Assembly: GCA_018830945.1 (NCBI GenBank) | Contig: JAHJRD010000089.1 | Location: forward strand, 1-43,248 | Reading direction: 5' to 3' | DNA length: 43,248 bases | From: Nanobdellota archaeon | Lineage (GTDB): Archaea; Nanobdellota; Nanobdellia; SCGC-AAA011-G17; GW2011-AR17 | In this document: positions 23,025 to 34,284 of the stretch, piece by piece | Numbering within the stretch: the stretch's first letter is position 1 | How the letters are laid out: each line of letters opens with the position of its first letter | Notes under the pieces: generated by a model | What the model saw: the letters and a program-made list of their open reading frames with translations, nothing else | Database searches by the model: none | What the model was told of the DNA's origin: nothing | Position numbers and translations under genes: made by a program

Positions 23025-23948
23025 TCAGTCAAAAAGAATTCTTGTATTGCCATTATACACTTCCCTATAAATATCTTCGCCGTGCCTTTCCTCTGCAAGG
23101 CGGAAAAGGCAGTAGCCCATTCCCATAAGGCATTTTTTATAGTCTTTCGGCATTTTTTCCTTATCAAGCTTTTGCGCTATTTGAGCAAATTCTGTCCTGT
23201 GTATCTTCAGGCATTCAATGCCTTTTTTCAATTGTTTTCTTGCTTTATTCAGCGCAATTGCATGCTCGCCTTCGTCTTCCCTTAACATTAATCTTCCTGC
23301 AACGCTTTCTGCAAACCCATTCTCAAAAGGCAAATAAGCCATAGGCTCCCTTCTTATCCTTTCAACGCTTGCAGCTCTTGTATATTCCCGCAAAAGCATA
23401 TGCTTGAAGAGGTTGCGCCTTGAGCGCAGTCCTATAATCGTATTTCGTTCATGATTATATTCGCCATAAGCATAAAGCGAACTGCCGAACAATGCCTTGC
23501 TTGTGCTTATGCCAAGCCAGACTATTCCGGCAAGAAGTGTCACCTGCCCCAAGGCTGTAACGAAGGGCGGCATGTTTTGTAAAAATGGTATATTGGGCGG
23601 GTAAGAATGCATTGCCCCTATGCCAGCCAGAAACCCGGTTGCCAGAACCATCTGGTGGTACCCAAACAGGAAGCTTTTTGCGTATAGCGACGGATTATAT
23701 TTGCCGGCATCCAGTGAAAAGAAACTGTCAACACTTTGCTTTGCTTCTTTTAATATTTCTTCCACGCCTGCTTTCTTTACCTTTGTTCCGGCATTGCCCC
23801 AAAAAGGAAGCTTTCCCCTTGCTTCTGTGTCTGTTTTTAATATTGCTTCTAAAGAGGCACGGTTATCCCTTTCAGAAAGATACCTATAAATCTCCTCTGC
23901 TCTCACTCCTGCGATAAATCCATAGTTTTTTTGTTCTTCCAATGCCAT
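23025..23948 (-). CDS. Membrane protein related to the HExxH peptidase at 26023, motif degenerate
   Basis: The 307-residue protein has no signal peptide and two central transmembrane helices (about 95-115 and 128-152). The C-terminal half resembles the zinc peptidase at 26023-26823. REYTR (187-191) stands where that protein has HEYSH, followed by REPMAYLPFENGFAESVAG against KEPLKWLYNRPLAEGCGNG, and both end in LAE(E/K)xHGxxxYRE. With both zinc histidines replaced by Arg it should be non-catalytic. A purine-rich GAAGGG lies just before the ATG. Function unknown. The relation to 26023 is inferred from motif alignment by eye. Confidence 0.6.
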   Translation of the reverse strand: MALEEQKNYGFIAGVRAEEIYRYLSERDNRASLEAILKTDTEARGKLPFWGNAGTKVKKAGVEEILKEAKQSVDSFFSLDAGKYNPSLYAKSFLFGYHQMVLATGFLAGIGAMHSYPPNIPFLQNMPPFVTALGQVTLLAGIVWLGISTSKALFGSSLYAYGEYNHERNTIIGLRSRRNLFKHMLLREYTRAASVERIRREPMAYLPFENGFAESVAGRLMLREDEGEHAIALNKARKQLKKGIECLKIHRTEFAQIAQKLDKEKMPKDYKKCLMGMGYCLFRLAEERHGEDIYREVYNGNTRILFD

Positions 23949-23975
23949 CCCTTCTTTTCCTAATTAAATAAAAAA

Positions 23976-25898
23976 CTATCTTCTCAGCAGCAGCTTGAGG
24001 AAAAACATTGCAAGGATTACCAATACCAAATCACCGGCAATCCAAAACATCCTCTGCTTGTCTGCAAACAGCCATTTTGTCAGGCTTCCTGTATCAACAA
24101 CTGTGTCTTCTGAAGCAGGCGCTCCCTCTTCAGGCAGCTGCACGTCAACGCTTGCCATTTGTGAGAAGATAAGCCCTTTTTCATCCCTTAAGTTAACCCT
24201 GAAATTGTGCACTCCTTCTGCAACATTGTCCTTTAGCTGCATGTAAATGTAGGCATGGTACTGCTCGCCTGCGCCGAGTGATGAAGGCGCTTCTGTTGCT
24301 GTTACTGTTGACCAGCCTGTGGCCTCTGTTACGTCAACAGTAAACGCAGCTGGCTTGCCTCCCTTGTTTTCAATAATTAAAGCCAATACAAACTTTTTCT
24401 TGCCAGGAGGAAGCACCATGTTCTCTTCTTCAATTGAAAGCATAAGCTTTGCCTCGCTCATCAGCTTTTTTGCCTCTGCATCGCACTTGCCTGCTGTCAA
24501 AAGTATTTCTTTTGAATCAGAATCGCTGTTCCCATAGTATACTGTCGCAGTAAGCTTCTCGCTGATTTCCTCAACATTTCCTATGGAAAACACGAACGTT
24601 TTAGTATGCTTGTTGCCGTTTTCATCATATGCATTTATATCAAAGTCATCTGATTCAATGTCAAGCCCGAATGCCTTTGCCTGCAGCCTGATATAAACAT
24701 TCTCCTGGTCCTCAAGCCCTGTGTTCTCAACCTCTACGGTTGCTGTGACTGTGTCTGTGCAGGTGGGGTTTGCATTGCTTACTTTTAATTCGCTTATTAC
24801 AACGCTCTCATCATCCCTCTCAAGCTCAACCTCAATCCTCTCATAATCGCAGTGCTCATCCTCGTCTCCAACCTTGTATGCCTTGACAAACAGGTAAAAC
24901 TCATCATCCTCATCAATGTCTTTTGAAGGCACTCTTAATGTCAATTCAAGTGTTTCAGAGTCTCCGTCATCAATGTATTCAGAGTCAGACACTGCAGATG
25001 CAATGTCCTTGTTCTCGTCAAGATTATATAATATGGCTTCAACAGCAACATTCAGCTTCCTGTTGTAATCATTGTCAACATTAACCTTGATTTCCATGTC
25101 TTCGCCAGGAGTGAAGCTGTCGCCATTGTCTGGCTTTTCAATGCTTATCCTTAAGTATCCGGCTCTTCCATCGCTGCATATTTCAGGCTGGACCTCAACC
25201 TCAAGAGGAACTGTCCTTTCAATGCCGTTTGCAAGAACATGGATTGTGCCTTCATAAGTGTCCAGGTCAACATGCCTTTCAATGTCTGCTGTGACTGTGA
25301 TATCAGCTGACTGCCCTGGCGCAAGGCTTGCTAATGATGAGAAGTCAAATATAATGCCGTCCAGGTCATCATCTGTGAATGTTCCTGTGTAGCTCAATGC
25401 AAATGATGTCAGAGTTGTACTGCCTGTGTTTCTTATTGTAAAGACAGCTGATTCAAGGTCATCTGCCTGGGCTTTTATGCTTACCTTGGATTGAGTTATT
25501 GAGAAGTCTGTTTTTGCATTGATTGTAACGCTGTAGGATTCTGTGTCTGTTTGGTTTCCGTTTCCTGCGGTTATTGTGCCTGTGTATGTTCCTGCAGCAA
25601 GGCTTGGAAGCGTTACTGAAAATGTTTTAATTGCTGTTGAGCCTGCATTAAGGTTTACTATCGGCTCTAATGAAGGGGCTGTGATTGAATTGCCGTTGTA
25701 TGTTAATGCAGTGCTTGTTAATGTTACTGAACTTATGTTTGTGTTGCCGCCATTGGAAACAGTAATATTAAGGCTTACTGTGTCGCCAGGGTTGCCTGAC
25801 GCAGTTGAAATGCCTGTTATGCCTATGTCTGCTGCTGCTGCGCATACTGAAAGCAGCAAAAGCGCTAAAACCATGGTTAATGCGAGTTTTATTTTCAT
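23976..25898 (-). CDS. Large CARDB/NEW3-type exoprotein with C-terminal membrane anchor
   Basis: The 640-residue protein has a signal peptide (1-22), and then tandem beta-sandwich domains of the CARDB/COG1361 type, starting with ISTASGNPGDTVSLNITVSN. It continues with repeated acidic segments (such as DDGDSETLELTLRVPS and KVSNANPTCTDTVTATVEV), a few cysteines (Cys residues around 240, 345 and 385) and a C-terminal helix (about 617-636) ending in RR. It probably projects from the membrane as a surface or adhesion protein, similar in layout to the exporter partner at 1857. Upstream on the minus strand are a TATA-like CATTTATAAAG (about 25949-25959) and a G-rich GGGGGC just before the ATG. Confidence 0.75.
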   Translation of the reverse strand: MKIKLALTMVLALLLLSVCAAAADIGITGISTASGNPGDTVSLNITVSNGGNTNISSVTLTSTALTYNGNSITAPSLEPIVNLNAGSTAIKTFSVTLPSLAAGTYTGTITAGNGNQTDTESYSVTINAKTDFSITQSKVSIKAQADDLESAVFTIRNTGSTTLTSFALSYTGTFTDDDLDGIIFDFSSLASLAPGQSADITVTADIERHVDLDTYEGTIHVLANGIERTVPLEVEVQPEICSDGRAGYLRISIEKPDNGDSFTPGEDMEIKVNVDNDYNRKLNVAVEAILYNLDENKDIASAVSDSEYIDDGDSETLELTLRVPSKDIDEDDEFYLFVKAYKVGDEDEHCDYERIEVELERDDESVVISELKVSNANPTCTDTVTATVEVENTGLEDQENVYIRLQAKAFGLDIESDDFDINAYDENGNKHTKTFVFSIGNVEEISEKLTATVYYGNSDSDSKEILLTAGKCDAEAKKLMSEAKLMLSIEEENMVLPPGKKKFVLALIIENKGGKPAAFTVDVTEATGWSTVTATEAPSSLGAGEQYHAYIYMQLKDNVAEGVHNFRVNLRDEKGLIFSQMASVDVQLPEEGAPASEDTVVDTGSLTKWLFADKQRMFWIAGDLVLVILAMFFLKLLLRR

Positions 25899-26022
25899 TT
25901 TTTGCCCCCTATATATATATTGCCTCTAAAGGCTGTTATCTACTCTCTCTTTATAAATGTTTTGTAGAATTACGAGTATAGAGTAAAAGAAAAGCAAACA
26001 AGGATAAAAAGGCGGCTGGAAA

Positions 26023-26823
26023 TCAGGCTTTTCTGTGTTTTCGTTCAAGCATTTTAAGCAATACTTTTTCAGGCTTGTTCGACATTATGATTTCTCTGTA
26101 TACGCCTCTTCCATGCATTTTTTCAGCGAGAAGAAAAGCAGTTGTGCCTACAGCTGTGTCAGCAAGCCGCTGCCCTTCATTTCCCTGCCTGATTCCTGTT
26201 TCACGCAGCGCTATGTAATTGCCTGTTGCCTCTATCAGCGAGCTGTACACATACGCACAGGCTGCTCTATCTGCATTTTCAGTTCCTTCATCCAATGCAG
26301 TTATTGCTGCGCAGCCGTTTCCACATCCTTCTGCAAGGGGCCTGTTATAGAGCCATTTAAGCGGTTCTTTTGTGCAATACTCAACATGGTGGCTGTATTC
26401 ATGCGCAACAAGAAACGGCAGCGCTGCTGTCTCATTGCGTTTTGCTATTATTATACTGCCTTTGAACTGCTCATAAATCCCTTCTGCTTTTGAATCGGCA
26501 TATGCTATCTTTGGCAGCATTGTTTTACAGCCAAGCAAATCATCAACCCTGCCTGACATCCTGAGCAGCCAGTAATCAAGGCACCTTCTTCTGTTTCTGC
26601 CGCCTGTACAATCTTCAAGCTGTGACGAAAGCGAGCCAATGACTTCATCAACCATTGCAAGATTCTGCGGCGCTGAAAGCGCTTTCAAAATGCGGTTCCT
26701 TGCCTCAAACCCGGACTGCCTTACTTCTTCAAGCGCAGTGTCAAGCCTCATAGGAGAATTGCTTATTTCATCAATCCACAGCGCAAGCTTGTTATTTTTT
26801 ACAAGAAGATTTTTTTTGCTCAT
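26023..26823 (-). CDS. HExxH zinc metallopeptidase-like protein, last gene of an ATGA-coupled operon
   Basis: The 266-residue soluble protein contains LVAHEYSHHVEYC, with zinc motif HEYSH (141-145) and a candidate third ligand Glu164 in PLAEGCGNG. No signal peptide or membrane helix is present, so it would act in the cytoplasm. Several cysteines are present. The C-terminus, LAEKMHGRGVYREI, is shared with the membrane protein at 23025. Its ATG overlaps the stop of the methyltransferase gene. I do not recognise a named family. An intracellular peptidase in a five-gene coupled operon with AbrB-like, ParB-like and methyltransferase genes is unusual. Confidence 0.65.
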   Translation of the reverse strand: MSKKNLLVKNNKLALWIDEISNSPMRLDTALEEVRQSGFEARNRILKALSAPQNLAMVDEVIGSLSSQLEDCTGGRNRRRCLDYWLLRMSGRVDDLLGCKTMLPKIAYADSKAEGIYEQFKGSIIIAKRNETAALPFLVAHEYSHHVEYCTKEPLKWLYNRPLAEGCGNGCAAITALDEGTENADRAACAYVYSSLIEATGNYIALRETGIRQGNEGQRLADTAVGTTAFLLAEKMHGRGVYREIIMSNKPEKVLLKMLERKHRKA

Positions 26824-27557
26824 GCTCGCCTCCTTTCATAGCGCGCAAGGTACGGCCAGTCTTTGCAAGTGGAAACAAGCCTGAACCCATATGCAAAGTC
26901 ATCCAGCTCTTGTGTTTTTCTTGCAACAAGCTTACTGCCTGTATAAGTGATTATTTCAAATCCTGGAAGCGAGCCTGTTTTCCTTATCATGCTGAAAACA
27001 TTATTCTCCGGCAGATGCATAAACTGCATTCCGTTAAAGCACAGCACAGCGCCAATATTTGCCTGCGTTGCAGCATTAGAGAATACCCTCAGCGGATTCT
27101 TTGTCCAGAGAAGCGCGAAAACACATGTTACAATGTCTGGCTTTTCCTTAAATACAGCAGTTTCCATATTGCCTTGTATAAGGACAGGCGCATATTTTTC
27201 TGCTAGAAGCTCAAGGACATCCGGTGTTGTTTCCCCTATAGTGCTTGTGTCATTCGGCAGGGCGTCATATCCATATGTTCTCAGGCGCCTGCCAATCCCT
27301 TTTTCTTCCAAGTATTTCTTTCCTTCCCTTAATCCAATTCCGTGCCCGCATCCCAGGTCAACCCAGACAGCATGCCTCTGTCTCTGAACATAATCCATAA
27401 TAAGCCCTTCCATATTGGTTATATTGCCTTTCGGATTGTTTCCAAAAATCTTTGAATACTCAAAAAGCCCCCTGCCCCTGTCTGTCACATCCAGCCTGCC
27501 TTTTCCCTTTGGGTTTTTCCTTAGCTGAAGCTTTCTCTGCTCTTCTTCAAGCGTCAT
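26820..27557 (-). CDS. Class I SAM-dependent methyltransferase
   Basis: The 245-residue protein has the AdoMet-binding glycine motif AVWVDLGCGHGIGLREGKKY (about 64-83), an acidic residue after strand 2 (TYGYDALPND), and a motif-IV-like region PDIVTCVFALLWTKNPLRVF, where a methyltransferase acting on small molecules or protein often has a D/N-rich loop. N-terminal residues are basic (RKLQLRKNPKGKGR). The substrate is unknown. It overlaps both neighbours by 4 bases in the operon, so stoichiometric co-production with the ParB-like protein and the peptidase is expected. Confidence 0.78.
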   Translation of the reverse strand: MTLEEEQRKLQLRKNPKGKGRLDVTDRGRGLFEYSKIFGNNPKGNITNMEGLIMDYVQRQRHAVWVDLGCGHGIGLREGKKYLEEKGIGRRLRTYGYDALPNDTSTIGETTPDVLELLAEKYAPVLIQGNMETAVFKEKPDIVTCVFALLWTKNPLRVFSNAATQANIGAVLCFNGMQFMHLPENNVFSMIRKTGSLPGFEIITYTGSKLVARKTQELDDFAYGFRLVSTCKDWPYLARYERRRA

Positions 27558-28033
27558 ATCCTAACCTCCTTTATCCTGCCAAGGCTTATGTTTATTTCCC
27601 TCATGCCGCAGAGCACTTCCTGTGCTTTTGCAATACTGTCACCCATAATAGCTGTTAATAAATCCGGCAGTACCTCTATTGTTCCGGGCATATAACTTAA
27701 ATCTCTTCCTGTTTCTATCAGGATAAGCGGAATTGCCAAATCTGCTTTTTTTGCAGCAGCAAGCCTGTGGTGCCCGTTGTAAACAATAAACCTGCCGTAT
27801 TGCCTTAATTCCGCAGGTGCCTCTATTACGGGTATAGGAGGCACATAGTCAGGGAATTCTGCTGGGCCTGCATAAACATTCATGTGCTCCATAAAATGAT
27901 TTCCAAGATAGAGCAGCTCCTCAAGCGGCCTGTTCATCCGGCTTTCTTTCTTTGCCTTGCGCATAAGCCCCTTTGTTGTTCTTTCATGCTCGTAGGGTAT
28001 TACAAGGCTGGCATCGGCGATTACAACTCTCAT
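27554..28033 (-). CDS. ParB/Srx-like fold protein
   Basis: The 159-residue protein has a central segment IPVIEAPAELRQYGRFIVYN followed by GHHRLAAAKKADLAIPLILI, which matches the ParB/sulfiredoxin-like nucleotide-binding motif (usually G-H-H/R-R). ParB-like domains bind CTP or ATP; many stand-alone ones sit in mobile or defence loci and act as nucleases or kinases. N-terminal helices are basic. The remainder, a helical C-terminus, is unfamiliar. It is the third gene of the ATGA-coupled operon, directly after the AbrB-like gene. Confidence 0.7.
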   Translation of the reverse strand: MRVVIADASLVIPYEHERTTKGLMRKAKKESRMNRPLEELLYLGNHFMEHMNVYAGPAEFPDYVPPIPVIEAPAELRQYGRFIVYNGHHRLAAAKKADLAIPLILIETGRDLSYMPGTIEVLPDLLTAIMGDSIAKAQEVLCGMREINISLGRIKEVRI

Positions 28034-28200
28034 ATCCGCACCTCAATTTTATCCTTCAGCAAAACAACTCCCTTCCCTGACTTTGTGTTAACCTCGTGGA
28101 AATGGATTTCAGTGCTTTCATTCCAGCCAAGGCTCCTGATTAATTCAATCGGGATTGAAACCTTGTACTGGTGGCGGTTACGTGTGATTTTTCGCTTCAT
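28030..28200 (-). CDS. Small AbrB/MazE-like DNA-binding protein
   Basis: The 56-residue ORF (ATG at 28200, TGA at 28030) reads MKRKITRNRHQYKVSIPIEL, then IRSLGWNESTEIHFHEVNTK and SGKGVVLLKDKIEVRI. The YKVSIPIELIRSLGWNESTEI segment is the typical swapped-hairpin AbrB/SpoVT pattern (VTIPxxLxxxLGxxxGD). It overlaps both neighbours by ATGA, which strongly supports that it is a real gene. It is probably the regulator of the operon, or an antitoxin-like component. The inverted repeat ATTACT/AGTAAT at 28952-28970 is a candidate binding site. Confidence 0.75.
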   Translation of the reverse strand: MKRKITRNRHQYKVSIPIELIRSLGWNESTEIHFHEVNTKSGKGVVLLKDKIEVRI

Positions 28201-28937
28201 TGTGAGGCTCCTGTGATTATCTTATAAATTTCTTCTTTAATTTCTTGAGTCCGACCTGTAACAAAAAGATAGTCTCCTATTCCCCTGCACCCTTCTGCAT
28301 CAGGCAAGCCTGTTTTAGTGTGAACCTGCCCAATATCCATAGCCCTGCTATTGCCGGAAATTATTGTAAGCATATCTTTTTCATCCACGCCTCTTGCTGA
28401 GAGATGATATGGCAGTGAGATGTCCCTTTCAATCTTATCGCGGTAAGCATGCGCTGTGCCTATAAGCACAATTGCTTTCCCTTTGCCTGCTTTAAGAATG
28501 TAATTAGCCCATAACGCAATGTCTGCTGTGCTGCCTGCAAAATGCCGAGGGTGGTCTATTCCGTGCACTTCAACTCCCCTTTCAATTGCATGCCTTACAA
28601 TTGCATCATATTTCATCGGGTCCCAGCCATAAACCCCGCCAGGGCACTTCAGGCTGTTTCCTTGCTCTACATAGCTGCCCCTTTCCAGCGCTTCAAGGAA
28701 AAGTGTTGAATAGTTTCCTGTTTCAATAAGCCTGGCAACCAAAGCCCCTACTAATATTTCTCTGTGATTCTCTCCTATGATTGTGAATCTTGCAGGGCTT
28801 GCTGCGATTTCTCTTATTACATCTGCATTATGATGGCTTGTGGATGAGTATGTCTTAAGATTTATGCCTCTTAATTCTTCTAGGTCAAATTCATATTTTT
28901 CTATGAGTTTGTCTTCAAGTGTCATAATACCCTTCAA
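28197..28937 (-). CDS. EreA/ChaN-like (TraB/TIKI-type superfamily) protein, first gene of the operon
   Basis: The 246-residue soluble protein has the superfamily hallmarks. FTIIGENHREILVGALVARL (the GENH motif), TLFLEALERG with the following Glu, VEVHGIDHPRHFAG, and IVLIGTAHAYRDKI provide paired His/Glu residues in the usual order. Families with this fold include erythromycin esterases, ChaN haem-binding proteins and TIKI metalloproteases. Which chemistry applies is not visible. A minus-strand TATA box (GCTTATAAATAAG, 28973-28985) lies about 36 bases before the ATG. It leads the operon of AbrB-like, ParB-like, methyltransferase and metallopeptidase genes. Confidence 0.65.
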   Translation of the reverse strand: MKGIMTLEDKLIEKYEFDLEELRGINLKTYSSTSHHNADVIREIAASPARFTIIGENHREILVGALVARLIETGNYSTLFLEALERGSYVEQGNSLKCPGGVYGWDPMKYDAIVRHAIERGVEVHGIDHPRHFAGSTADIALWANYILKAGKGKAIVLIGTAHAYRDKIERDISLPYHLSARGVDEKDMLTIISGNSRAMDIGQVHTKTGLPDAEGCRGIGDYLFVTGRTQEIKEEIYKIITGASQ

Positions 28938-28951
28938 ATGATTACTTATTT

Positions 28952-28985
28952 ATTACTATTTTGGAGTAATGTCTTATTTATAAGC
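28952..28985. promoter_or_regulatory. Operon promoter with inverted repeat and near-palindromic TATA
   Basis: On the minus strand GCTTATAAATAAG (28973-28985) is the TATA box, followed by the inverted repeat ATTACT (28952-28957) / AGTAAT (28965-28970) over the expected start of transcription. The TATA sequence is nearly the same on both strands. A regulator site is inferred; the AbrB-like protein of the operon is the obvious candidate. Confidence 0.5.
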
Positions 28986-29112
28986 CTTGCGGTTCGTAAG
29001 AACAATGGGTTTTAGGCTATTAAAGCGCTGTTTAAGCGGCCTTTGTAAGCTGCAAAACACGCATGATATTTGCATTCCAAATCCTTATATATTAGCATTC
29101 CATCACAGCAGT

Positions 29113-29718
29113 ATGCAAAGCCTTGAGCATATTATTGACGAGAGAATAAAGTCTTTCCCTGTAACAACTGAAACAGGAAAGCTTATGATGTTTCTTGAAA
29201 AGATTAAGGAGAAACACAAACCAACATATCTGCACTCTCTAAGAGTCGGAATGAAATGCATGGATGCTGCTTCTTTGCTTGAATATAATGAAAAAGAGAT
29301 GTTCGATGCAGGATTATTGCATGACGTGGGGAAGCTTGCGGTGCCTGTTGAGCTGCTTAAAAAAACCAACTTTACAAAAGAAGATCATAAGGCCATGGAT
29401 ATACATCCTGTATATTCTTATCATATTCTTCTTAACGAGCTTCCTTTGACAGCAGAGGTTGCATTAAGGCACCACCGCTATGAAAGCAAAAAAAAGCCTT
29501 ATCCTCAAAAGCTGCCTGCAGTAAGAAGGGACATGGACCTTACTAAAATCTGCGCATATGCAAGGCTTCTTAGCGTTATAGACTGCTATGATGCAATGAC
29601 CACAAGGCATGACAACCATCAGCTTGAAGGGCATAATTATAGAGATGCTTTGATGGCTGAAAGAAAGGGCATGGAAGGGCTTATTGAGAGGCTTTTTGAG
29701 GCTAAAATTCTTGCTTAA
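29113..29718 (+). CDS. HD-domain (HD-GYP-like) phosphohydrolase
   Basis: The 201-residue protein (ATG 29113) carries the HD-GYP core. An early His41 (YLHSLRV) is followed by His70-Asp71 (LLHDVGKLAVPVELL), His98 in DIHPVYSYHIL, His120-His121 (LRHHRYE), and Asp residues in SVIDCYDAMTT. The second signature GYP is replaced by KKKPYPQKLP, so it is a divergent variant. HD-GYP proteins of bacteria cut cyclic di-GMP; in archaea this domain is uncommon and the substrate may differ. An in-frame upstream extension (TTG 28987 or ATG 29005) exists, but CCTTATATATTA (29083-29094), centred 25 bases before ATG 29113, indicates a leaderless transcript from there. Confidence 0.75.
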   Translation: MQSLEHIIDERIKSFPVTTETGKLMMFLEKIKEKHKPTYLHSLRVGMKCMDAASLLEYNEKEMFDAGLLHDVGKLAVPVELLKKTNFTKEDHKAMDIHPVYSYHILLNELPLTAEVALRHHRYESKKKPYPQKLPAVRRDMDLTKICAYARLLSVIDCYDAMTTRHDNHQLEGHNYRDALMAERKGMEGLIERLFEAKILA

Positions 29719-29859
29719 AAACAGCTTTTTCACTTTTTTCTAAACAGCCTTTAAAAGCCGTATAAAGCCCGAATTTGATGTTTTATAGCATAGAAAGATA
29801 TATAAAGAATGAGCCACTTTTTGTCATAGAGAAGCGTTAATTTTCAACTGATTTTAGCA

Positions 29860-31813
<1,954 letters not shown>

Positions 31814-31817
31814 GAAT

Positions 31818-34232
31818 ATGCCGGAAATAATAGAATCAAGGCTGATTGAGCAGGAAATGAAGAAGAGTTACATAGATTATGCCATGTCAGTTATTGTCGG
31901 CAGGGCATTGCCTGATGTAAGAGACGGGCTAAAACCCGTGCACAGGAGAGTTCTTTTTGCAATGCATGAGCTTGGCAATACCTATAACAAGCCGCACAAG
32001 AAAAGCGCTAAGATTGTAGGCAGTTGTCTCGGCAACTATCACCCCCACGGCGATGCTGCTGTATATGACACATTGGTAAGGATGGCGCAGCCTTTTTCAT
32101 TAAGGTATCCGCTTGTTGACGGGCAGGGCAATTTTGGTTCGACTGAGGATCCGCCGGCGAGCATGCGTTATACAGAAGCAAGAATGTCAAAGATTGCCGA
32201 AGAGATGCTTGCTGACATTGAAAAGGAAACAGTTGATCTTGTGCCAAACTTTGACGCTACATTAAAAGAGCCAGTGGTTATGCCCTCAAGGATTCCTAAC
32301 CTATTGCTGAATGGCTCAACAGGCATTGCAGTGGGCATGGCAACAAACATTCCGCCGCATAATCTTAGAGAAATAGCAGACGCAGCGCTTTTGCTGATTG
32401 AGAAGCCTGAAATGCCTGAGCTTGAGATTATGGATATTGTGAAAGGCCCTGATTTTCCAACAGGCGGCATTATCTGCGGCACAGCAGGCATAAGAAGCGC
32501 GTACAAGACAGGGAGAGGGCATATCAAGGTAAGGGCAAGAAGCGCAATTGAGGAGAAAAAAGACAGGCAGCGCATAATAATAACTGAAATCCCTTATATG
32601 GTAAACAAGTCAACGCTTATTGAAGGCATTGCAAGCCTTGTGAATGACAAGGTAATTGAGGGTATTTCTGATATCAGGGACGAATCAGACAGGGACGGCA
32701 TAAGGATTGTCATTGAGCTTAAGAAGGATGTTAATCCTGATGTTGTTTTGAACCAGCTTTACAAGAAATCAATGCTGCAGACAACTTTTGGAATTATTAT
32801 GCTTGCGCTGCATGACAATCAGCCTGTTGTTTTGAACCTTAAGCAGATGCTTGTGTACTGGCTTGAGCACAGGAAGGATGTGATAACAAGGCGCTCAAGG
32901 TTTGAATTAAGAAAAGCAGAGGAAAGGATGCATATTGTCGAGGGGTTGAAAATAGCCCTGGCAAACATTGACAGCATTGTGCAATTAGTAAAAAAGTCTG
33001 CTTCTGCAGAGATAGCAAGAAAAGCATTGATGAGCTCCTTTAACTTTACTGAGATACAGGCAAATGCAATATTGGACATGAAACTGCAAAAGCTTACGAG
33101 CATGGAGCAGGGCAAATTAATGAATGAGCATGATGAGCTTGTAAAACAGATTACTGACTTGAAAGACATACTTGCATCAGGGCAAAGGGTTTTGAATATC
33201 ATAAAGCAGGAAACAGAGGAGCTGAAGCAGAAATACGGCGATGAAAGAAGGACAGACATTGCAGAGGAAGTGGGAGAGATAGAGACAGAAGACCTGATAC
33301 ATGATGAGGATGTTGTGATTACTGTTTCGCAGACAGGCTATATTAAAAGCACTTCAATTGAGGAGTACAGGCAGCAGAAGAGGGGCGGGTTTGGAGTTAT
33401 CGGCGCTGAAACAAAGGCAGAGGACGCTGTTGAGCATATATTCACTGCTTCGACTCTCAGTACAATACTTTGCTTTACAAACAAGGGCAAGGTATTTTGG
33501 CTGAAAGGATACCAGGTGCCTTCTGCGTCAAGGTATTCTGCAGGCAAGGCGATTGTGAATTTATTAAAGCTTGAGCAGGGTGAGAAAGTCAATGCAATGA
33601 TTCCGTTGAAAACATTTGAAGAGCAGCATTACCTGATTATGGTCACAAAGAAAGGCCTGATTAAGAAGACGCCTTTGGAAGCTTTTTCAAACCAAAGAAA
33701 GACAGGGTTAATTGCAATTAATCTGATGCCAAATGATGAATTAGTGCAGGTAAGATTGACTCCCGGGAAATTGAAATTGATTCTGGCCACTGCAAAAGGC
33801 CTTGCTGTGAAGTTTGACGAGCAGGATGTTCGTGCCATGGGAAGGACAGCTGCGGGTGTTAGGGCTGTTCGGTTATCAAAGGATGATTATGTTATTGGGT
33901 TAGAGGTTGCTTTGGAGATTGCTACTTTATTGACTGTTACTGAGAACGGCTATGGGAAAAGGACAATTATTTCTGATTACAGATTAATCAAGAGGGGGGG
34001 CAAGGGTGTTATTAACATAAAGACATCAGGAAGAAACGGCAAAGTTATTGGCATAAAGACTGTATTGCCGCATGATGAGGTTATGCTTGTTACGCAGAAA
34101 GGCGTTGTTATAAGGGTTCCTGCTGAGGGGATTTCTGAGGTTGGCAGGAATACGCAGGGCGTGAGGATAATGAAGCTGAGGGAAGGCGAGAAGGTTAAGT
34201 CTGTTACGAGGATTGTTAGCCAGAAGAAGTAG
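31818..34232 (+). CDS. gyrA: DNA gyrase subunit A
   Basis: The 804-residue protein (from ATG 31818; an alternative ATG at 31806 overlaps gyrB by 8 bases) has the winged-helix cleavage domain with MRYTEARM (catalytic Tyr118 from this start). The quinolone-determining stretch [17 protein letters not shown] has Ala where E. coli has Ser83. A coiled coil follows, then a C-terminal beta-pinwheel with a GyrA-box-like QQKRGGFG (about residue 514) and a related KRGGKG later. It makes the transient double-strand break for supercoiling. It is followed by a GC hairpin at 34285-34295. Confidence 0.96.
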   Translation: MPEIIESRLIEQEMKKSYIDYAMSVIVGRALPDVRDGLKPVHRRVLFAMHELGNTYNKPHKKSAKIVGSCLGNYHPHGDAAVYDTLVRMAQPFSLRYPLVDGQGNFGSTEDPPASMRYTEARMSKIAEEMLADIEKETVDLVPNFDATLKEPVVMPSRIPNLLLNGSTGIAVGMATNIPPHNLREIADAALLLIEKPEMPELEIMDIVKGPDFPTGGIICGTAGIRSAYKTGRGHIKVRARSAIEEKKDRQRIIITEIPYMVNKSTLIEGIASLVNDKVIEGISDIRDESDRDGIRIVIELKKDVNPDVVLNQLYKKSMLQTTFGIIMLALHDNQPVVLNLKQMLVYWLEHRKDVITRRSRFELRKAEERMHIVEGLKIALANIDSIVQLVKKSASAEIARKALMSSFNFTEIQANAILDMKLQKLTSMEQGKLMNEHDELVKQITDLKDILASGQRVLNIIKQETEELKQKYGDERRTDIAEEVGEIETEDLIHDEDVVITVSQTGYIKSTSIEEYRQQKRGGFGVIGAETKAEDAVEHIFTASTLSTILCFTNKGKVFWLKGYQVPSASRYSAGKAIVNLLKLEQGEKVNAMIPLKTFEEQHYLIMVTKKGLIKKTPLEAFSNQRKTGLIAINLMPNDELVQVRLTPGKLKLILATAKGLAVKFDEQDVRAMGRTAAGVRAVRLSKDDYVIGLEVALEIATLLTVTENGYGKRTIISDYRLIKRGGKGVINIKTSGRNGKVIGIKTVLPHDEVMLVTQKGVVIRVPAEGISEVGRNTQGVRIMKLREGEKVKSVTRIVSQKK

Positions 34233-34284
34233 AATAGGAATATTCCGGAAAAAGCCAGCCTCTGTCACTTCGTTCCGAGCCCCA

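Noticed and set aside
28987-29112. N-terminal extension of the HD-domain gene (TTG 28987 or ATG 29005)
   Set aside because: A TATA box centred 25 bases before ATG 29113 lies inside it, and the extra residues do not resemble the family.
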